Assembly (NCBI GenBank): GCA_036785325.1
Contig: JAXIVH010000012.1
Location: 7,539,157-7,603,156 of the forward strand
Length of the DNA: 64,000 nucleotides
From: Urophycis tenuis
Taxonomy: Eukaryota > Chordata > Actinopteri > Gadiformes > Phycidae
Direction of reading: 5' to 3'
This document shows positions 24,556-36,420 of the stretch, in pieces (within the stretch, counting starts at the first letter, position 1; every line of letters begins with the position of its first letter). The notes beneath the pieces are model-generated. The model had not been told where the DNA came from and did no database searches. It was given only the letters and a program-made list of their open reading frames with translations. A program made the translations under genes and the position numbers.

Positions 24556-26012
24556 GCCTACAAGGCAAGCCAATCTACTCAAAATATTTGCTGTTCTGTT
24601 TAGTGAGGGACCGAACACACACAAACACACACACGCACACGCATGCACACACACACACGCGCACATGTGCTGCACGAGCGCTGACCATTTCCGCCGGGTC
24701 GCTTTGTCTACTGGAGGTGTTGTTGCGGTGAGCTCACTGCGAGAGAGGTGCGCTTCCCTGTGATTGGGAGACGCGCTCCGATTGCCCGACCTATGAGACA
24801 CCGGAACAGGTCTTTGCATGTCTTTGATAAATGGCCTCTCATTATGATTCCGCTAGCGCAGGGCTTTGATATGGGCAGCCAATGGCCACTGGGTGCCTTT
24901 GTCTCTTTATTTAGGCTCTCTTTTGGAGGAGTAGCCTGAAGATTTGCATATCAGAAAAACAAGCCACCACTTATCACGGGCGTGCGCGTAGGTATGCGCG
25001 TGCCTTTGGGTGTGGAACTAATTACGTATCATTGAAAATGAAAAATAAAACAAAAAACTTAAATTACCATTTAAGCATCGGGACCACACACACACGCATA
25101 AATACAAGCACGCACGCACGCAGACGCGCACGCACGCACGCACACACACACACACACGCACGACTTCGCTGGCGAAGAGAAGCGAGAGCAGACATGCTTC
25201 TCTCCCCCTCTCCTCTCTCTTTGTTGTGGATGATGCAAACCCCGGCAATCACCTCGTGAAGTACATGCCTACCCCCCCCCCCCCCCCCCCCCCTCTCGTT
25301 CACCCCCCCTTCCTCCTGTCTCTCTCTCCCTCGCTCTCCCCCTCTCTATCGCCCCCCCTCTCTCCCTCTCGACACATGGTTTTAACAGGCAGTGAATTCA
25401 GACACCACAGCAAAAGGTAACAAAGGGAGTCGGTTTGGGGGGGGGGGGGGCTGGGATAGAGGGACATAGAGGAGGAAAGTACCATTTATTTTCATCCTTG
25501 GAAATACATTTTTGTGTGTGTGTGCGTGTGTGTGTGTGTGTGCGTGTGTGTGTGCTGGAGGGGGGATGTGAGGTGAGGAGAGGTGACTGTTACTTGGGGG
25601 GGGGGGGGGGGGGGGGCAGGGTGGGGGTGGGGCGGGGGTCAGGGCATGGGGTCTGGGGGGCAGGAATGTCGGGTGGAGGTGTTTTGATATCTGTAACCCA
25701 CTTTCCCCCCCCTCACATCCCGCGCCCTCCCTTTGTCTGTCTGAGGGGAGTCTGATAAACAACTCACCCCACCCCCACCCCGGGGGGCAGGCGGCCCTCC
25801 CCCCATCGCACCCCATCCCCCCTACCATCCATCCTACTGTACATACAGTACCCCTGTACTTACATCCACCCCTCCCCCCGGCCGCAGGGCCTGCTGTGTG
25901 TTATTGTGATGGCCTGCTCTGTGTGTGTGGGGGGGTGAGTGTGTGCGTCTGTGTGTGTGTGTGTGTGTGTGTGATGATGAGGGTGTGTGAGGGTTTGAGT
26001 GTGAGTGTGTGT

Positions 26013-26083
<71 letters not shown>

Positions 26084-27018
26084 TGTCTGTGTCTGTGTGT
26101 GTCTGTGTGCGTGCGTGTGTGTGTGTGCGGGCGCAAATACACACACACACACCATCATTGCCATTAATTGCCCCATGGGAAATGAAGCTGTCATGCGCGC
26201 ATGAATCATGAGGAATAAAAAGGAGGAGAGGTTGAGAGGTGAAGGGGAACCAGAAGATCACCTTCTCCGGCCGGCCCCTTTTAGCGGCGCGTCCAAATCA
26301 TTTCTGTAATGGATATGGTAATGCGGCGGTGGTGGCACACAGCTTTTTATTGTGTCTGTTGACTCTCCTTGAGGGGGCTGATTTGTGAGGTACGACAGCG
26401 CCCGCCTGCCCGCGCATTCGCGGAAGTCGCGGCGTCGGGACGCCGGGCGCCCACGGTAACGCAGAGGAAGGCTCAAGGGTAAAGGGAGTGGAGGAACTCT
26501 GGAGGGAAGGGAGGGGAGGAGGCTGGAGCTGCCTGTTAATGTGGGCACTCAGGGCACTCGGGCCCCCCCGCGGATCAGTATGTGAGCCGCGTGCCGCTGG
26601 ACCACTCATCGGTATGAAGGGGGGGCCGGGGGGGGGGGGGGGGGCGGGGGGGGAGACATTAATTACGCGGAGCCCCGAAGTTAGAAGTCAGAAGGAGAGT
26701 CGCTTTCTCTACAGCGGCGACGGCGAGTCTGCGGAGAGAGCCAGCCTGGTTGATCCGTGAAGGACCGCCACAGCGAGGCCCCGGTGTGGCCCCCGGGGGG
26801 GCCGGGGGTCTTACACGTCGACAGCCGTTGGTCTTAAGGCGTTTTCAGGGGAATGTGTGGCAAATGGTGTGTGTGTGTGTGTGTGTGGAAGGGGTGGGGG
26901 GTGGGGGGGAGTAGTCACCATTTGCCAGTTCTCTCTCCATTACTAAAAGTGTAACGTTTGCTTTCCCCTATTTTATGATGGCTCAGTAGCCCATTTCACA
27001 CTGGCGTGCACAGAGGAG

Positions 27019-27058
<40 letters not shown>

Positions 27059-30000
27059 AAAACACACAAGCCTCCCCCTGAGTGTCTTTGAAACAGCGAC
27101 TGGCTCGGGGCCACGTTGGCAACAGCTGTCTCGGAGAGGTCACCGTCGACAAGTACGCCCGGGCCGGGGAGAGAGCTAGTGGCTAGTGGTCACCTGTTAG
27201 ACCTCTCTCCCCTCCGTTCCCTCGCTCCCTCCTTCCTTCCTTCGATCGTTTCTGTCTTTCGGTGTCCTTCCCCCGCCTCCCTTCCAAACAATCCAAGGGC
27301 GTAGCCCACAAAAATCAGCACCGCACTCGCAGAGCCAGTCCCAAAGCCCTCCCCAGCCCCGCCAACCGCCTTTCCAACCAGTCGCCTGTCTAACGCCCCC
27401 TCCTCTCCTCCCTCCCCCCCTTCCCAGGTCGCCGTCAAGGTCATCGACAAGCGGAAGGCCAAGAAGGACTCGTACGTGACCAAGAACCTGCGGCGCGAGG
27501 GCCACATCCAGCAGATGATCCGCCACCCCAACATCACGCAGCTGCTGGACATCCTGGAGACGGAGAACAGCTACTACCTGGTGATGGAGCTGTGCCCCGG
27601 CGGCAACCTCATGAACCGCATCTACGACAAGAACCGGCTGGACGAGCGCGAGACGCAGAAGTACGTCCGGCAGCTGGTCATGGCCGTGGAGCACCTGCAC
27701 AGGGCGGGCGTGGTGCACAGGTGAGCATGCGGCGTCGGTGGTGGTGGTGGGCGATGGGGCTCCGCGACAGGGGGGTGGGGTGGGGTGGGGTGGAGACAGG
27801 CGATGGCTGCGGCTTTTGCTGCCGTCTGCTGCTGTATGATTTCAGGATTTCGTCATCCATCACGTGATTCGCAGCCGCGCACACACACACACACACACAC
27901 ACCGGGAGTCCGCGGGGAGGACGAGGGGAGAGAGAGAGAGAGACGACATGGGGAACGATGTCACTGTGTGATGACGGGCGTCCGAGCGCTGTAGACAAAC
28001 TCTGCTCTTCAGGGGGATCGTGACCAGATGCCACGGGGAAAAAAAAACCTAATTGTTTTGAGTAAAGAATAATTAACACCCATTCCAAGTTTTTTTTTTT
28101 TTTTACCCCCTCAGGAACTTGAAGTTATCACAGTTCTCAGGGCCTGAGAAGGCCCTTTTGTATAGATTGTATCGCAGCCTTCATAACAGGATTTATAAAA
28201 CACAGGGGAGATTGTAGGCGCACAATAGATGGTGAAAATCGACTAGCGTGACCCACATAGTGAAGGGGTGTGAGACACTCTCCTCCCCCTCCCTCCCCCT
28301 CCCTCCCCCACCACCTCATAGTTTTATCAGGGATACTGCTTTTTTTTTTCTGTAGTGGCCCCCCCACAACCCCCACTGGCTCATTGTGTGGAGACGGGAG
28401 AGGGGTAGGATTTATCTTGTGTAAACGCCGCCTCTGAATATATATGACACTCTCCTCCTCCTCCTCTTTGTCTCACAGGGACCTGAAGATTGAAAACCTT
28501 CTGTTGGACGAGCAGGACAACATAAAGCTCATAGGTAACAAACAATGGCCTTTGTGTTTGACGATACAAATGTTTGTGATTCGGAGTGCATCTCACAGAG
28601 CGTCTCTTGTCTGTTTTTCCCCGTGCGTCTTAACAGAAAATTAACCTTCCATTTAAAACTGTACTGGGGTGTGGTCTGTGTTGGGACCCGGGTGTGTTGG
28701 GCTGTGCCGTGACGTTCTCCCCCCCCCCCCCGCTCTTCCAGACTTCGGCCTGAGCAACTGCGCCGGCATCCTGGGTTACTCGGACCCGTTCAGCACGCAG
28801 TGCGGAAGCCCGGCCTACGCGGCTCCAGAACTCCTGTCCAGGAAGAAGTACGGGCCCAAGGTGGACGTCTGGTCCATGTGAGTTGCCTCCCCCTTTTTTT
28901 TTCGCAGCGCGTCAGATAAGAAAAATGTCCACTGTTCAATGAGTGATATCTATATCCCAAGTATGTAGAAGCTCGCGGGTGTGGCTCTGCAGCTGCCTCA
29001 GCGGCTACAGCCGCGCAACCAAGGGTTACCATAGGGTTATCTAGCTAGCATATGGATTCCAAACTAGCATATGCTAATCTAGCTAACATCTGCGTATCGA
29101 GGCAACATATGGATATCTCGTGAGCATATGCATGCCTAGCTAGCAAACGGATAGCGAGGTCGCATATGATATCTCGGTAGCATCTGGGTATTGAAGGTGC
29201 GAAATGGATATTTGGCAAGAATACAAGCATTGTTTTGGCTGTGAAGTTGAAGCTAATGGCGGCGTGTGCGTTTGCGGTCCTCCAGCGGGGTGAACATGTA
29301 CGCCATGTTGACCGGCACCCTCCCGTTCACCGTGGAGCCCTTCAGTCTGCGCGCCCTGCACCAGAAGATGGTGGACAAGGAGATGAACCCACTACCTCCC
29401 TCTCTATCTACAGGTACGTACACATACTGTAACGCGCTCTGTATTGACATGCCCATGCACACGGGTCCTTATCGTTGGGGGTCATGGAACAAAGAGCCGG
29501 AGCCCAGAGCCAAATGTGGGCTGATCCTGAGCTGTCAGAGGTGCTGGGAGACAACATGTCACTTCGTGGGAAAGCAACACAGAGCTATGCTATCACAAGA
29601 CTCTTAGGCCGGTTCTTTACGATTTCACAGTCTTTTAGGAGCCAATTCCACAACTTTGCCTGGTTATGCAACGCCCCAAAACGGCGAGTTTCACTTTTCA
29701 GCAGGTCTGAACAAATTCCAGTGCCAGTGGCTTCTTTTTGCTCTAAATCTGGGGGAAACGGGGTTAAAGTTATGACACAGTGTAGCGTCGCTGCACTTTT
29801 TTTTGTTTTTCAAGAATGTCTTGCGCAACCCATTTGGCAAAATGCCCTAAAAAACACGAGACACATAAAAGGCCGCGCAGCTTCTTTGGCACGTCATCAA
29901 CAGGTAAATCCACTAGCGGGGGTGAGCTAAGTGCCGGGCTCGTCTTTGTCCATCAACGTCAAGTTACCTAACGCCCGAATTTTGTAAAATGCAAATAAGG

Positions 30001-30516
30001 GGGCGTGCCTGGCGTTGGTTATACGAGGTCTTGCGTCCTTGGAGACGCACGCCACCCCATGAGATGCTTCACCCCCGACAGGAGGCGAGTGGCGAGTAGT
30101 GTAGTGACGCAAATACAACCTCCGAGCAGCCAGAATGTTCCAGCTCCGTTTCTAAAATCATTCCGCTTTTCAAGACCCGTTTGCAATGTGTCGATGTGTC
30201 TCTTTAATCTTTTGCCATGACATCGCTTGCGTCTCACGACAATCATCATCATCACTCATGAGTGCCTCAAAAAGACAACCTGGAAAATGCGGTTCAGAAT
30301 TCAGATTGGGAGCCATAGCCATAGCCGGGGACCACCGCAGTGCTAAATGTCTCTGTGTGTCTCTCTGTGCCATTCAGCTGCCATATGCCTGTTGAAGAAG
30401 CTCTTGGAGCCCGACCCTGCCAAGCGCCCCAACATCCACCAGGTGATGGCGGACTCCTGGCTACAGCTGGCCAATAAGAACACAGGAGCGCCTTACCTCA
30501 ACAGGTAGGCCCACGC

Positions 30517-30556
<40 letters not shown>

Positions 30557-30818
30557 CGCGGGCGTATGGACACAAGTACTAAATGTACTGTAAGTCGCTT
30601 TGGACAAAATGTAACCCTAAATGTAAACGTGAATGCATAGCCATCGCATCGCTTTGTACCTGAAATTGTCTTGGTTCACTCCTTATAATCGAGATGAGCA
30701 GTAATCCATACGGAGTTTGTTGCTTTTAAACAGAGCCGGGTGGGGGGGACATTTTGTTTCTCTCAAGATAGTCGATAGTCATAAGACGAAGGCGAGAGAG
30801 AGAGCGAGAGAGAGAGAG

Positions 30819-30854
<36 letters not shown>

Positions 30855-32585
30855 TGGAGAGAAGTCCGGGCGGGGGGCTAGTGGAGGCTGGTGTGACCTG
30901 TGAGGGCCCTTTGCCCCCGTCGTCCCTAACGCCCTGCGCCCTGCGCCCTGTGCAGGATCCACATCGAGGAGATCAACCACACGGTGCTGCTCCACATGAC
31001 GGAGAGGATGAGCTACAAGCACAGCGAGGTCCTGAGCGCGGTCCTCACCAACCGGGCCTGCCACACGCTGGCCGTCTACTTCCTGCTCAACAACAAGATG
31101 AAGAGACTGTCCAAGGAGTACCGGGTGAGCATGGAGGGTCTTGTCTGACACCACGGAGCAGAAGTGCTTGGCAGGGGAGACAAAAAGAATGTACAGGACG
31201 TTCTGGGCGTATGTACTGTATGTATGAATGACCTAGAACATTTTTAAGTACTTAATTGAGGCGGAGACCGATCGGGGCCTGCCACAAGCCTTGAGGAGGG
31301 CTTTCGGGTTGGCTGCCGCACTGGTTGTTCATGTTTTTGGAATTTGTGGCCGTCCGTTGCAGGAAATGCAGTACAAGGAGAAGAAGACTGAGAAAAACGA
31401 GTACTTCCAGACACAGTGGAGGAAGCACGTTGACAAGGTCACCATCCCCCCCAAGCAGACGCCCGTCTACCTGGCAGTCAGCAAGGGCCCCAGCAAGGAA
31501 AAGAAACACAGAACAGGTAAGGTAATGAGCTGACATACTACAGTGCAGCCTGTGCGACAGTTATGCACTCCGCGCTTACATAACGCAGACACACAGGACA
31601 GCACTCGGTAGATTTCACAGCGCTTGCTAGACTCGACAAGTGCTAATCCAAATATCGGATTAGGTGCTGTTGTGTGTATTACGATCATCACGGTTATGAC
31701 GGCGTCTCCTCTGAAAGCCGCCCCCTCGCCGAGCGTCCGAGTGTCCATTGACTCACGGTGTCGTTCCCCCCCCCCCCCCCCGCTCCCTCAGGCCTCCTGC
31801 GCGCCATCACCGGCGGCCACCGCCACTCTCCCCTGGCGCCGCCCGGCACGGTGGCCTCCTCGTCCATGGAGTACCTGGAGATCCACCCCCTGTTCCCAAA
31901 CACGCCGCAGCAGCGGCGGCGCCTGGCCACGCTGCCGCAGGTCAACACCAGCCCCGAGCACAACATCCCGGCGCCGCCCGCGCCCTCCCCCATCGGCATG
32001 CACTCCTTCGACTCGCTGTCCAAGGCGGAGCAGCTGGACGACGTGCCCACCGCCACCACGCCCTGGTACAAGCTGACCAACGGCACCTTCTCGCCGCCGC
32101 GCCACGTCTCCGCCTTCCACCCGGACTCGTCCTACCTGAAGAAGGCCACCATCCCCAGCCCGCCGGTGCTCATCGCCAACCCGCAGCCCAAGAAGCGCAC
32201 GGCGTCCGACTGGTGCGGCTCGTCCGACACCAGCGGCAGCCCGCCCAGCCGGGTGGGGAGCCCGCCGGGCGGCTCGGCCTTCAGCCCGCCCAAGTCGGCG
32301 TTCAGCCCCCTCAACCCCTGCTCGGCGTTCAGCCCCCCGTCCCACACCAGTGGCGGCGGCAGCAGCGGCAGCGGGGGAGGCGGGGGAGGCAGCAGCGACC
32401 CCGACAGCCCCACGCACCGCAGCAAGTTCCCCTCCATGGGCATCGGACAGATCCTGAAGAAGAAAGTGCCGCTGCATCCGTTCAGCTTCCGGGCGGAGCA
32501 GGTGGTGGAGGAGGTGGTGTCGCCCCCGCCCTACCCCATGCAGACGCTGCTCTGCGCGTCGGGCGCCCTGAAGACGCTGTGCTGA
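23756..32585 (+). CDS. HUNK: Hormonally up-regulated neu tumour-associated kinase
   Basis: A serine/threonine kinase of the SNF1/AMPK-related group. Nine phase-consistent exons give 697 residues (human about 714): 23756-23992, 27428-27720, 28479-28534, 28742-28877, 29286-29413, 30378-30504, 30956-31124, 31363-31516 and 31792-32585. Residues 1-60 are a variable leader. The glycine loop is GEGSFAKV (about 61-68) and the ATP lysine lies in VAVKVIDK. The catalytic loop, split across exons 2-3, reads HRDLKIENLLL. The DFGLSN motif starts about residue 196, then CGSPAYAAPELL and the kinase-end segment LLEPDPAKRPNIHQ. The HUNK-type C-terminal region follows, with VVLHMTE-like and SNRACH-like segments (VLLHMTER, TNRACHTLAVYFLLN). 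The tail contains KFPSMGIGQILKKK and ends LKTLC, close to human MGIGQMLRKR and KTQC. All catalytic residues are present. It is divergent from SCAF4, as in human. Confidence 0.96.
24489..24553. repeat. (GT)n microsatellite
   Basis: A pure GT dinucleotide run of about 65 bases in HUNK intron 1. Confidence 0.95.
25920..26130. repeat. Long imperfect (GT)n array
   Basis: About 210 bases of GT interrupted by GA, GC and CT steps, in HUNK intron 1. All frames over it are spurious Cys-Val or Thr-His polymers. Confidence 0.95.
26140..26480 (+). promoter_or_regulatory. Candidate conserved non-coding element in HUNK intron 1
   Basis: A non-repetitive island between simple repeats. It contains a homeodomain-type core TTAATTGCC, the palindromic stretch CATGCGCGCATG followed by AATCATGAGG, and ATGGATATGGTAATG. 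It has no open frame worth keeping. The call rests only on motif density and contrast with the low-complexity flanks. Confidence 0.3.
29030..29190. repeat. Degenerate tandem repeat in HUNK intron 4
   Basis: About five diverged copies of a unit of about 27-30 bases built on 'ctagctagcatatggat' (variants gcatatgctaat, gcatatgcatgcc, gcatatgatatctcgg). It ends about 100 bases before the exon 5 acceptor at 29285. Confidence 0.65.
29414..30377 (+). other. HUNK: HUNK intron 5
   Basis: About 960 bases of mostly unique sequence. A frame continuing from exon 5 shows no kinase similarity. I find no exon or classified repeat. Confidence 0.6.
30790..30852. repeat. (GA)n microsatellite in HUNK intron 6
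   Basis: A purine-only GA run of about 60 bases, about 100 bases upstream of the exon 7 acceptor. Confidence 0.95.
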
Positions 32586-34400
32586 TGTTAGATGTTTTTT
32601 AAATTATTAATTTATTTATTAATTAATTAAATTAATAATTTTTTGAATTTAATTTTTAGTTTTTTTAAAGACGAGAAAAAGGGAAAAAAAGAATGTGAAA
32701 GGGTGAGGGGAGGGGTGAGGAAAGGGGTGGGTCCACGCGCAACACTGAATGTACGTTGGAGTGGACTTTCGCAGCGGCCTTGTGAACTGAATTTGTGCGT
32801 TTGTTTGTTTCTTCGTGACGATTCGTGACTTGGCTCACTTTTTCAATAACTGTAAATACGATTGAAAACAACGCAGATCTTTCGGAAAGGAAAACCAAGA
32901 CTCTACAGCCGGGCGACATTAGAGTGTAATCCTAATTCACCGGAAGCAGGTTGTATAATAAGATCTGAGGGTGGCACTGAGGAGATCAGATTCTAAACCG
33001 GATGAGCAAACGGTTGCCCGGTTACCGAGGCTGATACGGGACATCGCGTATTATGGGATTGATGATGAGGTGTACACGCACATATACCTACACTGTACTA
33101 TAATAACCTGACCAGGGGATGTTTCCCCCCCCTTATGTAACATTGCTGTAACTGATTCCAAGCTGCAGCCACAGACTGATTCACACCAGCCAAAAGCCCC
33201 CCGACCCTTTCCCCCGTAACCTGATGAGGTGTATTAACGTCAAAGTGAATTCTGTCGTTTCATCTGTGTACTTTGTAAAAAAAAAAAAAAAAAAAATGAC
33301 TAACTACCTTCCAGCTAGCTGGCACGATAATCCTTAATGCTGTCTGGGGGAGGGAGAACACTGCACTATCTTTAAGAAAAAAAAAACCAAAACCTACAGC
33401 AACAGGGCCCGGCGTCTGTCTGTTACCTCACTTTTTTTATATATCTAAAACGAATTGTTAGCAATTAAATGTTTTGGGGATTTTTTTTTTTTTAGCTGTG
33501 GGAAGTCTTGCCACATAGTTGCAGTGTTTCAGCATTGACAAAGTTTGAATTAACAACGAGAGGGGAGAAAAAAATATATATAACCACCACGGGGGAAAAG
33601 TGTTTCACCTCCGAGCAGTGGGTCGACCGCTTCGTGGCGCGGTGGTCCGCCCTCGCTCCCACCTGTCACTTCACCTGTCATGTGTCAACGTCTTAGTCAT
33701 AGGGGGATACGCCCCATTTTGTACCACCATTGTGTCAGTGTCAAAGCCTTATGAGTTTTACCCACCAGCCCGCGGCGATGGAGGGTTAGCGAGAAGGATA
33801 CCCCTCCATTTAAAACAAACAAAAAAAAAGATTTACAGTGCGTCATTTTGTCTTAATACTGTAGTGTGTGCAATAGTCCTAAGTGTTAACTGCAGTGCCG
33901 AGAATTTGCCGAGAATTTGCAGAGAGCTTGCGTTCCGGGAGTGACGTGAAACCTGTGCTTGTACATAAAGTACAATTACATAACGCAGGATTCCAGGTGT
34001 TCCTGTTGCCGACAGTTGTCCCTAAGAAATTCTCGCTCTCTTGGCTTTCACCCCCAAAATGTCACCCACATACTAGATGTTTCTAAAAATGAGTCAGACA
34101 AAAAGGCTTCCACGTGCACCCTGGCTGTTCACTGTTAAGATGGCAAGTTGTGTCCGTACAACTGGAATATTGCATGCAAACTTTTACGATTTTCAAACGC
34201 ATTTGTCACCTTTTTTGTAAGATGTCTTTTGTAAGTGTTTCGGGTCGTGAGGGAGATTGATGCAGAACTGGGGAGAGGGTTTTGTATGATTTTATAATGG
34301 ATGGCTTTGCTTTGAGTGTCAAGAGATTTCTATGCTGTATAAAGTATTTTAAATATTTATACTGAAACAACGTGTCTGTCTGCTTTCTAATGCTTGTTCC
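32586..34400 (+). other. HUNK: Predicted HUNK 3' UTR
   Basis: This sequence follows the HUNK stop codon (TGA 32583-32585) and starts with an AT-rich segment of TTAAT/TTATT words. It contains several A or T homopolymers (33277-33296, 33481-33494) and an ATTAAA at about 33464. The 3' end cannot be fixed. The extent shown rests on the change to simple-repeat DNA near 34420. Confidence 0.4.
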
Positions 34401-34889
34401 GACTCTCGTATACAGTAGGGTGTGTGTGTGTGTGTGTGTTTGTATGTGTGACTGATAGGACCCCACTGAATTCCAATTATCCAAGCTAAATATTACAGCT
34501 ATTATATATCAAGACCCTCGCTTGGGATCAGATCACTTTTGCAGTGATATTGTTCCACGTAATCGCTAGGTTCCACTGAAGGGTCTCGTGTTCCACTCTG
34601 CACTTCAGTTCAGCGAAGGCCTGTGTCAGGACTTTACAGCCTCTTCTCCCACGCCACACACATTTCCCATAAGACACCTGTGGTGGTAAAGAAACCCTCG
34701 CAACAGCTGAGTGACCCTTTGGTGCTGATTTAGAGTCACAGACACCACACACACACACACATGCACACACACACGCACACACACACACATCTAATCTATT
34801 CAGCTGCTCCCTGCTTCGCATCATAAACCTCTTTTGGTAACACTGCCCCAATGAGACAAAAATGGGTATCCTCAAATCTCAGCCGCAAC

Positions 34890-34908
34890 ACACACACACT
34901 CACACGCG

Positions 34909-34974
<66 letters not shown>

Positions 34975-35013
34975 CACACACTCTCACACACACTCTCACA
35001 CACACACACACAC

Positions 35014-35051
<38 letters not shown>
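34890..35051. repeat. Long (CA)n microsatellite
   Basis: About 160 bases of CA with a few CT, GC and TA interruptions. Confidence 0.95.
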
Positions 35052-36150
35052 GGAAACACAAACAGGGCCCTTCAATTAAATAGGCGTAGCTAAGCCGATA
35101 GAAGCAGTGGAGCGGGAGAAGCTCTGGACTCTATGAGTTTAGCACGGAGCGTCAGACGGTGACCCCCATGTCCCGCCCCCAGCGCCAGCAGCAGTGAGAC
35201 TGATTGGCTGAGACAGGACACCACAGATCACCAACCGTCAAGACCGGTGTGGACATCAAAGAGCATAAATATATATGGCTCTTTCTGCATGAAACATTAT
35301 GATGCAAAGGAAACACTTAACAATAACGCTCCATTAAATAACCATTAATTAGCATTAGTTTATACAGTAATAAGCATTATTATATAGTGTTAGCTTGGGT
35401 TTTAGGGGCAATAGTATTAAATAATGTATAATTTAATACCCTATCTTGAACACCATTAAACAATCACTACATCAAAGTATATTTAGTTGTTAATGAACTG
35501 TCAGTTAACGTTTATTGCCGCATAAACTGCCACCTAACTTTATCGTAAACCGTCACAAAACATAGTGTCTGGCAATTATTTGGGAGGTGTTGGCACTTTT
35601 GGAAAATCCCAAATGTATCAGCTCTTTTTTCATCAGTCAGTTTGTGAAGGTGTTTATGGATCAAAATAACCCAAAGGCAATCATAAATTCTGCTTTCCAG
35701 TAGTCTGTGGTTAGCTGTGTGAGAGCGTGGTGGGGTGAGTTGTGAAATTTAGAGCAACATGAGACGACTCTGGTAACTGTTAATCAATCAAACACGGAAC
35801 AAAGCCTTTGGAGTAGAATGCCGTGCCGAGGAAAAAAAAAATATATACATAAAGAGGCAGTTCACACAAGTTCAGACGATTCACCAGACTTCATCGTCAC
35901 TAAGGCCGATACTTCCTGGAGCAGTCATGGTGGTTATCCCATTCAATCTGCTCCGACTTAGACACTGATGACACTAATCCTGTTTTCACCCCCCGCTTGT
36001 CAAATAAATATATACGCACACGCATGCACACACGCACGTACGCACACACCCACACACACACACAGGCTGGCAGCAGAGTGTTTGTGTCCCAGAGGAAAAA
36101 CAAAGGATTAGCCTCATTCACAGTTCTTGACACTAGAGGACTGTCTCCCA

Positions 36151-36210
<60 letters not shown>

Positions 36211-36270
36211 CACAAACACACACACACACTCACACACACACACACGCACACACACAAACACACACACACA

Positions 36271-36319
<49 letters not shown>

Positions 36320-36338
36320 AGACACACACGCACACACA
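36151..36338. repeat. Long (CA)n microsatellite with internal duplication
   Basis: About 190 bases of CA. The interruptions (cgc, aaa, ctc) recur at a spacing of about 50 bases, showing that a segment of the array was duplicated. Confidence 0.95.
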
Positions 36339-36420
36339 TGATAAGATAAGATAAGATAAGATATTCCTTTATTAATCCCCCTTAGGAGAAATTCACAGTG
36401 ACCAGCAGTACAAGTGGATA
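36339..36420. repeat. (GATAA)n followed by a dispersed repeat end
   Basis: Four to five GATAA units run into 'attcctttattaatcccccttaggagaaattcacagtg'. A close relative of this phrase is common at ends of fish retroelements. The body of the element is not recognisable here. Confidence 0.5.

Larger units (their letters stand above)
23993..27427 (+). other. HUNK: HUNK intron 1
   Basis: A 3.4 kb intron between the glycine-loop exon and the lysine exon. It is crowded with simple repeats: (GT)n at 24489-24553, CA runs near 24616-24660 and 25087-25160, poly-C near 25265-25293, poly-G near 25436-25450 and 25597-25617, a long GT array at about 25920-26130 and CA at 27027-27056. Two non-repetitive islands remain, about 24740-24960 and 26140-26480. 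They look information-rich and could be regulatory. No exon is supported. Confidence 0.7.

Noticed and set aside
31788..32477. Long minus-strand frame opposite HUNK exon 9
   Set aside because: It is a GC-rich shadow of the HUNK C-terminal exon. The plus-strand frame has family similarity and correct splice phase.
34862..36354. Many Thr-His and Cys-Val open frames
   Set aside because: They are translations of CA/GT microsatellites, open in several frames and on both strands.
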